Source: an uncultured Bacteroidales bacterium
Lineage (GTDB): Bacteria; Bacteroidota; Bacteroidia; Bacteroidales; Paludibacteraceae
DNA: 6,807 nt
Assembly: GCA_945787425.1 (NCBI GenBank)
Contig: CALZHO010000044.1
Span: 1-6,807, forward strand
Direction: 5' to 3'
The translations under genes were made by a program, and so were the position numbers. Within the stretch, counting starts at the first letter, position 1, and each line of letters starts with the position of its first letter. Below the pieces are notes generated by a model. That model ran no database searches and was not told where the DNA came from. It was given only the letters and a program-made list of their open reading frames with translations. Shown piece after piece: positions 1 through 6,064 of the stretch.

Positions 1-63
1 GTAATGCTCTTTATCGATGGAGCCACCCAAACTCTCTAAAAAACTTGCTACATGTACAATCAT
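1..63 (-). CDS. Unrecognised protein, N-terminal 21 codons only (runs off the left edge)
   Basis: The minus strand reads open from an ATG at 63-61 to the window edge, giving MIVHVASFLESLGGSIDKEHY. I do not recognise this stretch and assign no function. The case for a real gene is its upstream region: a Bacteroidetes-type -7 box at 96-103 with a -33 TTG 20 nt further up gives a leader of about 25 nt ending at this ATG. A nearby minus-strand ATG at 53 is followed at once by a stop, so 63 is the only sensible start here. The gene is divergent from the yigZ-like gene. Twenty-one codons without a stop is weak evidence by itself. Confidence 0.5.
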   Translation of the reverse strand, partial: MIVHVASFLESLGGSIDKEHY

Positions 64-95
64 AGTTGGTATAAATTTTGTGGTTAAATATGCTG

Positions 96-126
96 CAAAG
101 ATACAAAAAAATCTGCATATATGCAA
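96..126 (-). promoter_or_regulatory. Bacteroidetes-type promoter for the left-edge minus-strand gene
   Basis: Read on the minus strand, the -7 box is TATCTTTG (complement of 96-103) and a -33 TTG lies at 126-124 with a 20-nt spacer. This matches the TTTG-N19-21-TAnnTTTG promoter of Bacteroidetes, except that the -33 box is CTTG rather than TTTG. Transcription would start near 88-90, about 26 nt before the ATG at 63. Confidence 0.65.
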
Positions 127-141
127 GTTATTTCGCACATA

Positions 142-173
142 TTTGCAAAATTGTATTTTTTTTTGTACCTTTG
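142..173 (+). promoter_or_regulatory. Consensus Bacteroidetes promoter for the yigZ-like/coaD/protease group
   Basis: TTTG at 142-145, a 20-nt spacer and TACCTTTG at 166-173 match the Bacteroidetes consensus exactly. The expected start is near 180, leaving about 19 nt before the ATG at 199, with no Shine-Dalgarno sequence. It is the only clear plus-strand promoter in the window and probably also serves coaD and the protease gene. It lies back to back with the minus-strand promoter, the two -33 boxes being about 15 nt apart. Confidence 0.8.
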
Positions 174-198
174 CATGCAAATTGTAGTTTGATCAATT

Positions 199-585
199 AT
201 GTCCGAAACAAAATCAACCATAACTGGCATAGCCAAAGGCATCTTCAAGGACCGCGGAAGCAAGTTCCTCGCTTTTGCCGAACCTATTGCCAATGAGGAT
301 GAAGCCAAAGCACGCATCGCTTGGTACAAAAAGAAATACCACGATGCACGCCACGTGTGCTATGCCTACCGCTTGGGCGAAAACCTATGGCGCACCAAAG
401 ATGACGGCGAACCACACGGCACAGCGGGAATGCCTATCCTTCGCAGCATCGATGCCCAAAATCTCGACAATATCCTCGTGGTGGTAGTCCGCTATTTCGG
501 TGGCACACTGCTCGGCACTGGCGGACTGATGGTCGCCTACCGCGAAGCCACCAAAGAGGCACTGAAGAATGCGGAGATAGTTTAG
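199..585 (+). CDS. YigZ/IMPACT family protein, single-domain (short) form
   Basis: The 128-residue product is the N-terminal UPF0029/IMPACT domain. The diagnostic parts are GSKFLAF (20-26), YHDARHVCYAYRLG (47-60), DDGEPHGTAGMPIL (68-81) and VVRYFGGTLLGTGGL (96-110), which covers the UPF0029 signature around RYFGG. Bacterial YigZ proteins are usually about 200 residues, with a second ferredoxin-like domain (DUF1949). Here the protein stops at NAEIV, exactly where that domain would begin. The family is linked to ribosome or translation-factor interaction, but its biochemical role in bacteria is not settled. The start at 199 fits the family N-terminus and lies just below a consensus promoter. 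The stop TAG (583-585) falls in the first unit of a tandem repeat array, so loss of the second domain by a local rearrangement is possible. A naturally single-domain homologue is the alternative. Confidence 0.88.
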   Translation: MSETKSTITGIAKGIFKDRGSKFLAFAEPIANEDEAKARIAWYKKKYHDARHVCYAYRLGENLWRTKDDGEPHGTAGMPILRSIDAQNLDNILVVVVRYFGGTLLGTGGLMVAYREATKEALKNAEIV

Positions 586-631
586 GGTTAAGGAATTAGG
601 GTTTAAGGAATTAAGGAATTAAGGTTTAAAG
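580..631 (+). repeat. Short tandem array, seven 7-8 bp units, yigZ-coaD spacer
   Basis: The stretch divides cleanly into GTTTAGG, GTTAAGG, AATTAGG, GTTTAAGG, AATTAAGG, AATTAAGG and TTTAAAG, with consensus RWTTAAGG. The first unit contains the last Val codon and the TAG stop of the yigZ-like gene, and the last ends 7 nt before the coaD ATG. The array therefore fills the whole spacer and forms the translation-initiation region of coaD. The mix of perfect and degenerate copies and of 7- and 8-bp units looks like replication slippage. No strong hairpin is evident. Confidence 0.85.
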
Positions 632-638
632 AAAAGAT

Positions 639-1076
639 ATGAAAAGAGCGATATTCCCAGGGAGTTTTGATCCCTTTACCATAGGACATCACGACATCGT
701 GATGCGCGGTCTGCTAATCTTTGATGAGATTATCATTGGCATTGGTCGCAACTACAACAAACGCGAGACCTTCCCGCTCGAAGAGCGTTTGGCTGCTATC
801 CAACGCATATATGATAACGATTCGCGCGTGCGCGTGGAAGTATATGATGGCTTGACCGTCGATTTTGCGCTCAAGCACCATGCGCAGTTTATTCTGCGCG
901 GAGTGCGCTCCACCCTGGATTTTGAGTACGAACGCAATATAGCCGAAGCCAACAAACAACTGTCGGGCATCGAGACTGTACTCCTCTACACCCGTCCCGA
1001 ATATGAACATATCTCCTCCACCCTCGTGCGCGACCTGCACTCCCACGGAAAAGACATATCACAGTATTTACCCTAA
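639..1076 (+). CDS. coaD: Pantetheine-phosphate adenylyltransferase (CoaD/PPAT)
   Basis: Cytoplasmic enzyme of coenzyme A synthesis. It transfers AMP from ATP to 4'-phosphopantetheine, giving dephospho-CoA and pyrophosphate. The 145-residue product has the nucleotidyltransferase hallmarks: GSFDPFTIGHHDI at 8-20 with the T/HxGH motif at TIGH (14-17), GRNYNKR at 36-42, RGVR at 87-90, and ISSTLVRDL at 125-133, the family's second ATP-binding motif. It is slightly shorter than the usual 150-165 residues, ending soon after GKDISQYLP, a normal end point for Bacteroidetes versions. The start at 639 gives the canonical MKRAIFPGSFDP N-terminus. It lies 53 nt after the yigZ-like stop, behind a repeat array, with only an A/G-rich stretch (629-637) in place of a Shine-Dalgarno. 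No promoter is visible directly upstream, so it is probably read from 142-173. Confidence 0.96.
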   Translation: MKRAIFPGSFDPFTIGHHDIVMRGLLIFDEIIIGIGRNYNKRETFPLEERLAAIQRIYDNDSRVRVEVYDGLTVDFALKHHAQFILRGVRSTLDFEYERNIAEANKQLSGIETVLLYTRPEYEHISSTLVRDLHSHGKDISQYLP

Positions 1077-1079
1077 TCT

Positions 1080-1117
1080 GACCTTAATGTCCTTAATGAC
1101 TTTAAGGTCCTTACTCA
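1080..1117 (+). repeat. 9-bp tandem repeat and hairpin between coaD and the protease gene
   Basis: Four consecutive 9-mers, CCTTAATGT, CCTTAATGA, CTTTAAGGT and CCTTACTCA, occupy 1082-1117, starting 5 nt after the coaD stop. Because unit 3 is nearly the inverse of unit 1, the region can also fold: GACCTTAA (1080-1087) pairs perfectly with TTAAGGTC (1102-1109) around a 14-nt loop. A smaller CCTTAA/TTAAGG stem at 1091-1107 is an alternative. No U-tract follows, so this is not a classic terminator. It could be a weak attenuator or only a by-product of the repeat. Confidence 0.6.
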
Positions 1118-1131
1118 CCCCTACAAGAACA

Positions 1132-2679
1132 ATGAAAAAACTACTCATCATACCACTTCTATTGCTGACAATCAACCTGTTAGCAGAAACGCAAACCACA
1201 CGTATTGACAAGAACTTGACTATCTACACCGATGTGATGCGCCAATTGGACATCAACTATGTGGATACGCTCAACTACGACGACCTTATCGAAACGAGTA
1301 TCAACTACATGCTTCACAAAGTGGACCCTTACACCATGTATATCCCCAAGCGTGAAGATGATGAACTGCGCCGAATGACACAAGGCAAATACGGTGGTGT
1401 GGGCTCGCTCATCATGTACCGCGACAGCAATGTTTATGTCAACGAACTCTACGAAGGCATGCCCGCACAGCAATGCGGACTGTTGCCTGGCGACCGCTTT
1501 GTCAAAGTGGACGGAATGGACTGCCAAGGCAAGAACACCAAAGAGGTATCCGACAAACTGCGTGGCAAACCAGGCAGTACGATTGAGATTGTCCTCGAAC
1601 GGGATAGTCAATTGCTCACCAAGCAAGTGACCCGACGCGACATTCACCTGCCAGCCGTGGGATATGCCACCGTGTTGCAAGATTCGATTGCATATATCTT
1701 CTTCAATGAGTTTACTACTAATTCGGCACAGGAGTTCTTGATGGCGCTCGATAGTATGGTGCAGAACTATGGCGCTAACCGCCTCATCATTGATCTTCGC
1801 GGCAACGGTGGTGGTATTGTGGATGAATCCATACAGATTCTCAGTTATTTTCTGCCCAAAGGCACAGAGGTGGTTAGTACCCGCGGAAAGACCGAACGCA
1901 GTTGCCACACCTATGCTACACAGACATCGCCTATCTTTCCCAATATGCCATTGGTTGTGCTGGTGAATGGGCAGTCTGCTTCTGCCAGCGAGATTGTAGC
2001 AGGTGCCCTCCAAGACCTCCATCGCGCAACTATCGTAGGCGAACGCACCTTCGGAAAAGGGTTGGTGCAGAATATCCGACCTATCGCTTTTGGCGGACAC
2101 CTCAAGGTAACCACCTCCAAATACTACCTGCCTTCTGGTCGTTGTATCCAAGCCATCGACTATGCCGAGCGACAACGCGGACACCAGTTGCATCGTGACA
2201 CCGCAGGCGGTATCCTACCCGATGTAGTGCTCTCCGATTCTGCCAAATTGGATATCACCTACAACCTCTACCGCGATCATATGTTTTTTGACTACGCAAC
2301 ACGTTACTATCGCCAACATCCTACGATTGCGCCTGCCAAAGATTTCCAACTCACCGACAGCGATATAGAACATTTCTGCCAGTTCCTGGAAGAAAAGAAA
2401 TTCTCCTACGAAACCGAAACAGGACGCCACTTAGGCGAACTCATCAAGATGGCCAAACAAGAGGATTTGGATGCTACCCTACTCGCTGATTTAGAGGCAT
2501 TCAAGCCCCGTCTGACAGTGGATTATCGTGCCGCTATTCAGCGCAATCGTGCAGAAGTGGAAGAGATGTTGGGGGGCGAGATTGTCAAACGCTACTACTA
2601 CCATCGTGGCTATTATGCCTACCTCTTGCGCTACGACAAAGAACTCACCCGCGCCATCGAAGAAATCACCCGCCCATAA
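1132..2679 (+). CDS. Periplasmic carboxyl-terminal processing protease, S41 family with PDZ domain
   Basis: The 515-residue product is a C-terminal processing peptidase (Tsp/Prc/CtpA family), a serine protease that cuts envelope proteins from their C-terminal ends. A signal peptide (MKKLLIIPLLLLTINLLA, about 1-18) is followed by an N-terminal helical part, a PDZ domain at about 85-165 with GGVGSLI (88-94) and GLLPGDRFVKVDG (116-128), and the S41 core at about 175-345. The core contains DLRGNGGG (221-228) and SASASEIVAGALQD (282-295), with S284 as likely nucleophile. GERTFGKGLVQ (303-313) supplies K309 and Q313. The 25-residue Ser-Lys spacing equals that in E. coli Tsp. A C-terminal extension of about 150 residues, rich in charge and Tyr, follows. 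The frame is open back to 1003, inside coaD, but 1132 is the start because the signal peptide begins there. It lies 55 nt after coaD, probably in the same transcript. The substrate is unknown. Confidence 0.94.
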   Translation: MKKLLIIPLLLLTINLLAETQTTRIDKNLTIYTDVMRQLDINYVDTLNYDDLIETSINYMLHKVDPYTMYIPKREDDELRRMTQGKYGGVGSLIMYRDSNVYVNELYEGMPAQQCGLLPGDRFVKVDGMDCQGKNTKEVSDKLRGKPGSTIEIVLERDSQLLTKQVTRRDIHLPAVGYATVLQDSIAYIFFNEFTTNSAQEFLMALDSMVQNYGANRLIIDLRGNGGGIVDESIQILSYFLPKGTEVVSTRGKTERSCHTYATQTSPIFPNMPLVVLVNGQSASASEIVAGALQDLHRATIVGERTFGKGLVQNIRPIAFGGHLKVTTSKYYLPSGRCIQAIDYAERQRGHQLHRDTAGGILPDVVLSDSAKLDITYNLYRDHMFFDYATRYYRQHPTIAPAKDFQLTDSDIEHFCQFLEEKKFSYETETGRHLGELIKMAKQEDLDATLLADLEAFKPRLTVDYRAAIQRNRAEVEEMLGGEIVKRYYYHRGYYAYLLRYDKELTRAIEEITRP

Positions 2680-2703
2680 CCAATATTCAATACATACTCC
2701 TTG

Positions 2704-2729
2704 CCGCTCGCGGAAGTTGATGCGAGCGG
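2704..2729. terminator. Possible bidirectional terminator hairpin between convergent genes
   Basis: CCGCTCGC (2704-2711) and GCGAGCGG (2722-2729) form a perfect, very GC-rich 8-bp stem around a 10-nt loop in an otherwise A/T-rich spacer. It begins 24 nt after the protease stop and lies about 75 nt beyond the stop of the opposing CoA-transferase gene. Neither flank has a clean U-run. On the plus side the sequence is only moderately T-rich (AAGTTGTT repeats). Position and stem strength favour a terminator, but the missing U-tract lowers confidence. Confidence 0.55.
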
Positions 2730-2759
2730 AAGTTGTTGGATTAAGTTGTTTAAGTTGTT
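2714..2759 (+). repeat. Spaced AAGTTGTT repeats in the convergent spacer
   Basis: AAGTTGAT occurs at 2714-2721, in the hairpin loop, and AAGTTGTT at 2730-2737, 2743-2750 and 2752-2759. The first two copies share the longer context GCGGAAGTTG. The spacings of 16, 13 and 9 bp are uneven, so this is a degenerate array rather than a clean tandem repeat. The same octamer recurs in the rubrerythrin leader (6744-6751 and 6764-6771). Confidence 0.5.
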
Positions 2760-2804
2760 GATTTAAATAATTCGTGTTGTTTTCTTGTAGGGTCAGTTCC
2801 CTTC

Positions 2805-4097
2805 TCATTTCAGTCTCAAGAATCCTATTCCAAACCGCTTCACAGCTGCCCGCTCCAGTTCCTCTCTTACTGATGGGTCAGCTATGCTGATGAGTGCCTT
2901 GGCACGTTCTGCCAATGGCAGGTTGCGCAGATAGACGATGCCATGTTCGGTGGCGATATATTGCGCTTGGAAGCGTGTGGTCACTACGCCTGCTCCAGGT
3001 GCCAGATTAGCCACAATCTTGCTTTGCCCCTTGCTGGTCATACTGGGCAACGCAATAAAGCATTTGCCTCCTTCTGATAGCGAAGCACCATACATAAAAT
3101 CGTGCTGTCCTCCCACGCCCGAGATAATCGTCTCGCCTATCGAATCGGCACAAATCTGACCCGTCAAATCCACTTCCACGGCCGAGTTTATCGCCATCGC
3201 TTTAGGGTTCTGACGGATATTCTGCGGATCATTCGTGAAAGCAACATCGCGAATAACGAAGTCAGGGTTATTATCCATGTATTCGTACAAATGCTTCGAA
3301 CCCAACACCAAACTGCCCAACGACTTACCCGGGTAAATCTTCTTGAGCGAGTTGTCGATAATCCCTTTCTCTATCAGAGGCAACACACCATCTGTAATGG
3401 CTTCGGTATGGAGTCCCAAATGCTGATGTCCGCTCAGCGCGTTGATAACGGCATTGGGTATGCCGCCTACACCTATCTGCAAGGTGGCGCCGTCTGGAAT
3501 CTCATTGGCAATGAAGTTACCAATACGCGTTTCTATCTCGCTGGGCACAGGTGTGGGCACCTCAACGAGTGGTTCATCGCCACGGCACATGGCTGCAATC
3601 TGGCTGACATGTATCACAGGGTCGCCAAAGGTGCGAGGCATGTATTTATTCACTTGTGCAATAACCGTCTTCGCACACTCCGCGCCCGAGAAAGCAATAT
3701 CGGCAGAGATACCGTAGGAGCAATAACCATTCTCATCGGGCTCACTCACATTCAGAAATGCCACATCTACAGGCACTTGTCCGCTACGGAACAAGAATGG
3801 CACTTCGCCGAGGAAACATGGAATGGTATCTGCTACCCCTTCGCGCATGGCGCGACGCAGGTTGTTGGGTACAAAGATATTCAGCGCACGAAACGAGTCC
3901 ATCAGTTCGCGTTTTGCGTATGGTGCTTCTTCGGGGTGGATGCCAAAGCCTGATATGATTTTCACATCACGCAGTTCGCTGGCACGCTCGGTGAGTGCAC
4001 GCAACAGTACCATAGGTATGGAGGTTGAACCTTGTACAACAATCGTGTCGCCCGATTTCACGAGGCGCACTGCCTCTATTGGAGAAAGGTATTGCAT
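2805..4097 (-). CDS. Acetyl-CoA hydrolase/transferase family protein (acyl-CoA:carboxylate CoA-transferase)
   Basis: The 430-residue product belongs to the family of 4-hydroxybutyrate CoA-transferase, butyryl-CoA:acetate CoA-transferase and acetyl-CoA hydrolase. These cytoplasmic enzymes pass CoA between carboxylates through a glutamyl-CoA intermediate. Visible motifs are GSTSIP (23-28), LQIGVGGIPNAV (206-217), LGLHTEAITDG (227-237) with E232 as likely catalytic Glu, AINSAVEVDLTGQI (302-315), SGVGGQHDFMYGA (326-338) and ATEHGIVYLR (382-391). Length is normal for the family. The frame is open to 4151, but 4097 is chosen because the promoter at 4121-4152 would start transcription inside the longer version. 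No 4-hydroxybutyrate or succinate-semialdehyde gene adjoins it, so the substrate cannot be read from context. Acetate/propionate/succinate or butyrate exchange is plausible for a fermenting member of Bacteroidales. Confidence 0.9.
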   Translation of the reverse strand: MQYLSPIEAVRLVKSGDTIVVQGSTSIPMVLLRALTERASELRDVKIISGFGIHPEEAPYAKRELMDSFRALNIFVPNNLRRAMREGVADTIPCFLGEVPFLFRSGQVPVDVAFLNVSEPDENGYCSYGISADIAFSGAECAKTVIAQVNKYMPRTFGDPVIHVSQIAAMCRGDEPLVEVPTPVPSEIETRIGNFIANEIPDGATLQIGVGGIPNAVINALSGHQHLGLHTEAITDGVLPLIEKGIIDNSLKKIYPGKSLGSLVLGSKHLYEYMDNNPDFVIRDVAFTNDPQNIRQNPKAMAINSAVEVDLTGQICADSIGETIISGVGGQHDFMYGASLSEGGKCFIALPSMTSKGQSKIVANLAPGAGVVTTRFQAQYIATEHGIVYLRNLPLAERAKALISIADPSVREELERAAVKRFGIGFLRLK

Positions 4098-4120
4098 GGT
4101 ATAATGGGTTAAATTTGCTG

Positions 4121-4152
4121 CAAAGGTAGTAGTTATATTTGATATATACAAA
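4121..4152 (-). promoter_or_regulatory. Consensus Bacteroidetes promoter for the CoA-transferase gene
   Basis: On the minus strand TTTG (complement of 4149-4152), a 20-nt spacer and TACCTTTG (complement of 4121-4128) give a perfect match to the Bacteroidetes consensus. The expected start is near 4114, about 17 nt before the ATG at 4097. The 19 bp at 4107-4125 match 82-100, the equivalent region of the left-edge minus-strand gene, at 18 positions. Confidence 0.8.
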
Positions 4153-4204
4153 TATTATGGTGATTTTATTCATTTATTTTTCGCAATGTAGGCAGTATAA
4201 AATA

Positions 4205-4240
4205 ATCGCCACTTATGTCCGATGGAGCATAAATGGCGAT
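4205..4240 (-). terminator. Rho-independent terminator of the Na/Pi cotransporter gene
   Basis: The arms at 4205-4217 and 4228-4240 pair over 13 positions. The single plus-strand mismatch becomes a G-U wobble in minus-strand RNA, which indicates that the minus strand is the working orientation. The loop can extend the stem with three more pairs (TCC at 4218-4220 with GGA at 4224-4226, one bulged base). The RNA then runs into an A/U-only stretch (complement of about 4195-4204). It begins 25 nt after the transporter stop. Confidence 0.8.
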
Positions 4241-4265
4241 GTACGAATGTATATGTCAATTTCTA

Positions 4266-5966
4266 TCAATCCTCGCCTACATGCAGTTGGCGGATAGACT
4301 TAGCCACATTCAAGAAGTGGTCGGCAATACGTTCGGTATCCGAAGCAAACTCTTGATATACCTGACCTACGCTGGCTGGATAGACACCATCCATCAAGCG
4401 TTGCAAGTGAATCTTCTCAATACGAGCCACCATCTCGTCCACCTGATCTTCGTAACGATTGACCTCAATCAACGCATCGAAATCGTTATCCATATACGTT
4501 TTCATCGTAGCTTGATAAAGTGAACCTATTGTCTCACGCAATTGCTCTACCTCAAAGAGAAGGTCCTTGCTAAACTTCTCGTCGAAGTTCTTTAGTAGTT
4601 CCGCATACTCGGTCAAATTCACCGCATAGTCACCTACTCGCTCCAAGTCTCCAATAGTACGGATAGCGGTCGCCAAATAGCGGTTATCTTCCTCGCTAAT
4701 AGGTAAAGTATTCAATTGCACGATATACGGAATAAGATTGCGGTTGAGGAAGTTGAGTTGCTTTTCGTTCTCATTGAACTCGTCCATCTTATCAAAGTTC
4801 ACGGTAGAAATGATATCCACCGCCAAGTTGAAGTTGTGGATAGCAATAGCCGCCATGTTCTCAATCTCCAATTTCACTTGGTTGACAGCAATAGCTGGAG
4901 TACGGAGCATTTGCTCATCCACAAAGTGGAAGTGAGGTTGTCCCTCTTGCAATGCCTCGTCCACACGCTTCTTCTCAGGCAAAATCTTAACAACCAGCTT
5001 AACTAAATAATCCGTCAATGGCAAGATAATACATACCGTGATACAGTTGAAGATAGTGTGGAACATCGCCAATTGCAATTGTGGTGCGCCAGGGAACATA
5101 GTCTCAAAGATGACACCAAAGTTGAGTGCGCCCGAAGTAACGAGGTGCATAATCCATGCTGCAATAAGGAAAATGCAGACGCCAAAGCAGTTGAACAGAA
5201 AGTGGATAAGGGCTGTACGTTTGGCATTAAGCCCCGAAGTCAAACCTGCGATAATAGCCACTACGCATGAACCGATATTCGAACCCATGGTGAGGTAGAT
5301 ACCTTGATTGAGTGAGATAAGTCCTGTCACCGCCATGGTAAGCGCGATAGATGTCAGCACAGAAGATGATTGCACAATAGCTGTCAATATTGCGCCAAAG
5401 AGCACAAGCATCAATGGGTGTTCAATAGAAGCCAGGAAATCCTTGATTTCTTGCAATCCAGACAACTCTTTCATGGAACCACTCATCAGACTAAGACCAA
5501 CAAAGAGCATACCAAAGCCAGTGATGATACCGCCCCAAGTCTTCCATGTATCTTTCTTTGAGAAGAGTTCGATAAATGCTCCCAAACCTGCGAAAGCAGC
5601 AAAAATAACAGTGGTAGAGATACCGCCACCACCAGTAAGACCGAGGGCAACGATTTGTGCGGTGATCGTAGTACCGATATTCGCACCATAAATGATTGTA
5701 GCCGCTTGCGCCAAAGACATGATGCCTACATTCACGAAACCGATGACCATCACGGTTGTGGCACCCGAAGACTGGATGGCAGCTGTGGCTACTGTACCAA
5801 TACCCACGCCCAACATGCGGGAGTTGGACATGCGAGAAAACAGACTTTTGAGGCGGGCACTGCTGGCTGTCTCCAAGTTGGAAGACATCATCTGGCATGC
5901 CACCAAGAAAATACCAATACCTGCAACAAGTTGCAAGATAGCTTGAAGGAGGATAGTTATGTCCAT
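4266..5966 (-). CDS. Na/Pi cotransporter family protein with C-terminal PhoU-like domain
   Basis: The 566-residue inner-membrane protein belongs to the bacterial PNaS/NptA-YjbB type (SLC34-related), which moves phosphate with sodium. The N-terminal half carries the inverted repeat of the family. Repeat 1 has AAIQSSGATTVMVIGF (62-77) and GANIGTT (94-100); repeat 2 has AIVQSSSVLTSIALTM (196-211) and GSNIGSC (228-234). The paired QSS motifs (65-67 and 199-201) form the substrate/ion site in this family. Hydrophobic segments run from about 5 to 325. Residues 355-560 form a soluble helical PhoU-like domain with the two characteristic acidic motifs, DLERVGDYA (440-448) and DTERIADH (543-550). The start at 5966 gives a normal N-terminus (MDITILLQ). 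No good promoter is visible; a 9-bp repeat array begins 26 nt upstream. YjbB-type members can act as phosphate exporters, so direction is uncertain. Confidence 0.94.
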   Translation of the reverse strand: MDITILLQAILQLVAGIGIFLVACQMMSSNLETASSARLKSLFSRMSNSRMLGVGIGTVATAAIQSSGATTVMVIGFVNVGIMSLAQAATIIYGANIGTTITAQIVALGLTGGGGISTTVIFAAFAGLGAFIELFSKKDTWKTWGGIITGFGMLFVGLSLMSGSMKELSGLQEIKDFLASIEHPLMLVLFGAILTAIVQSSSVLTSIALTMAVTGLISLNQGIYLTMGSNIGSCVVAIIAGLTSGLNAKRTALIHFLFNCFGVCIFLIAAWIMHLVTSGALNFGVIFETMFPGAPQLQLAMFHTIFNCITVCIILPLTDYLVKLVVKILPEKKRVDEALQEGQPHFHFVDEQMLRTPAIAVNQVKLEIENMAAIAIHNFNLAVDIISTVNFDKMDEFNENEKQLNFLNRNLIPYIVQLNTLPISEEDNRYLATAIRTIGDLERVGDYAVNLTEYAELLKNFDEKFSKDLLFEVEQLRETIGSLYQATMKTYMDNDFDALIEVNRYEDQVDEMVARIEKIHLQRLMDGVYPASVGQVYQEFASDTERIADHFLNVAKSIRQLHVGED

Positions 5967-5992
5967 ACCTATGTAGATAGAGGGGGAAAAGA

Positions 5993-6064
5993 GTTTTAAA
6001 AGTTTTAAGGGTTTTAAAAGTTTTAAGGGTTTTAAGAGTATTAAAAGTTTTAAGGGTTGTAAAT
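5993..6064 (+). repeat. Eight-unit 9-bp tandem array upstream of the Na/Pi cotransporter gene
   Basis: Eight uninterrupted 9-mers follow one another: GTTTTAAAA, GTTTTAAGG, GTTTTAAAA, GTTTTAAGG, GTTTTAAGA, GTATTAAAA, GTTTTAAGG and GTTGTAAAT. The consensus is GTTTTAARR. The first four form two identical 18-bp copies (5993-6010 and 6011-6028). The array ends 26 nt from the transporter ATG, so it lies in that gene's leader or promoter region. Two similar 9-mers occur in the opposite orientation at 6121-6138. Near-perfect copies suggest recent slippage. Confidence 0.9.

Noticed and set aside
78..329. Small open frames on both strands (78-296 plus, 84-329 minus) across the divergent promoter region
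   Set aside because: Both span the promoters and overlap the yigZ-like gene out of frame or antisense, with no recognisable product.
580..631. CRISPR array or telomere-like repeat
   Set aside because: Units of 7-8 bp with no spacers rule out CRISPR, and a short array between two housekeeping genes is not a chromosome end. Slippage repeat is the simpler reading.
1003..1131. Upstream extension of the protease frame by 43 codons, overlapping coaD
   Set aside because: The extension is low-complexity (Thr/Pro/Ser) sequence out of frame with coaD and would bury the signal peptide that begins cleanly at 1132.
1180..2193. 337-codon open frame on the minus strand, antisense to the protease gene
   Set aside because: The plus-strand frame has a complete S41/PDZ protein with catalytic residues. 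The antisense product is rich in His, Val and Cys without recognisable motifs, as expected of a shadow frame, and has no promoter of the type seen elsewhere.
2789..2802. AGGG/CCCT hairpin just after the CoA-transferase stop
   Set aside because: Only 4 bp of stem and no U-tract on the minus strand, too weak to call a terminator.
3102..3953. 283-codon open frame on the plus strand, antisense to the CoA-transferase gene
   Set aside because: The minus strand codes a full-length, motif-complete CoA-transferase-family protein. The antisense product has no family features and starts inside that gene with no promoter.
4098..4151. Upstream start of the CoA-transferase frame at 4151
   Set aside because: A perfect promoter at 4121-4152 overlaps this extension, and transcription would start near 4114. 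The family N-terminus fits MQYLSPIEA at 4097.
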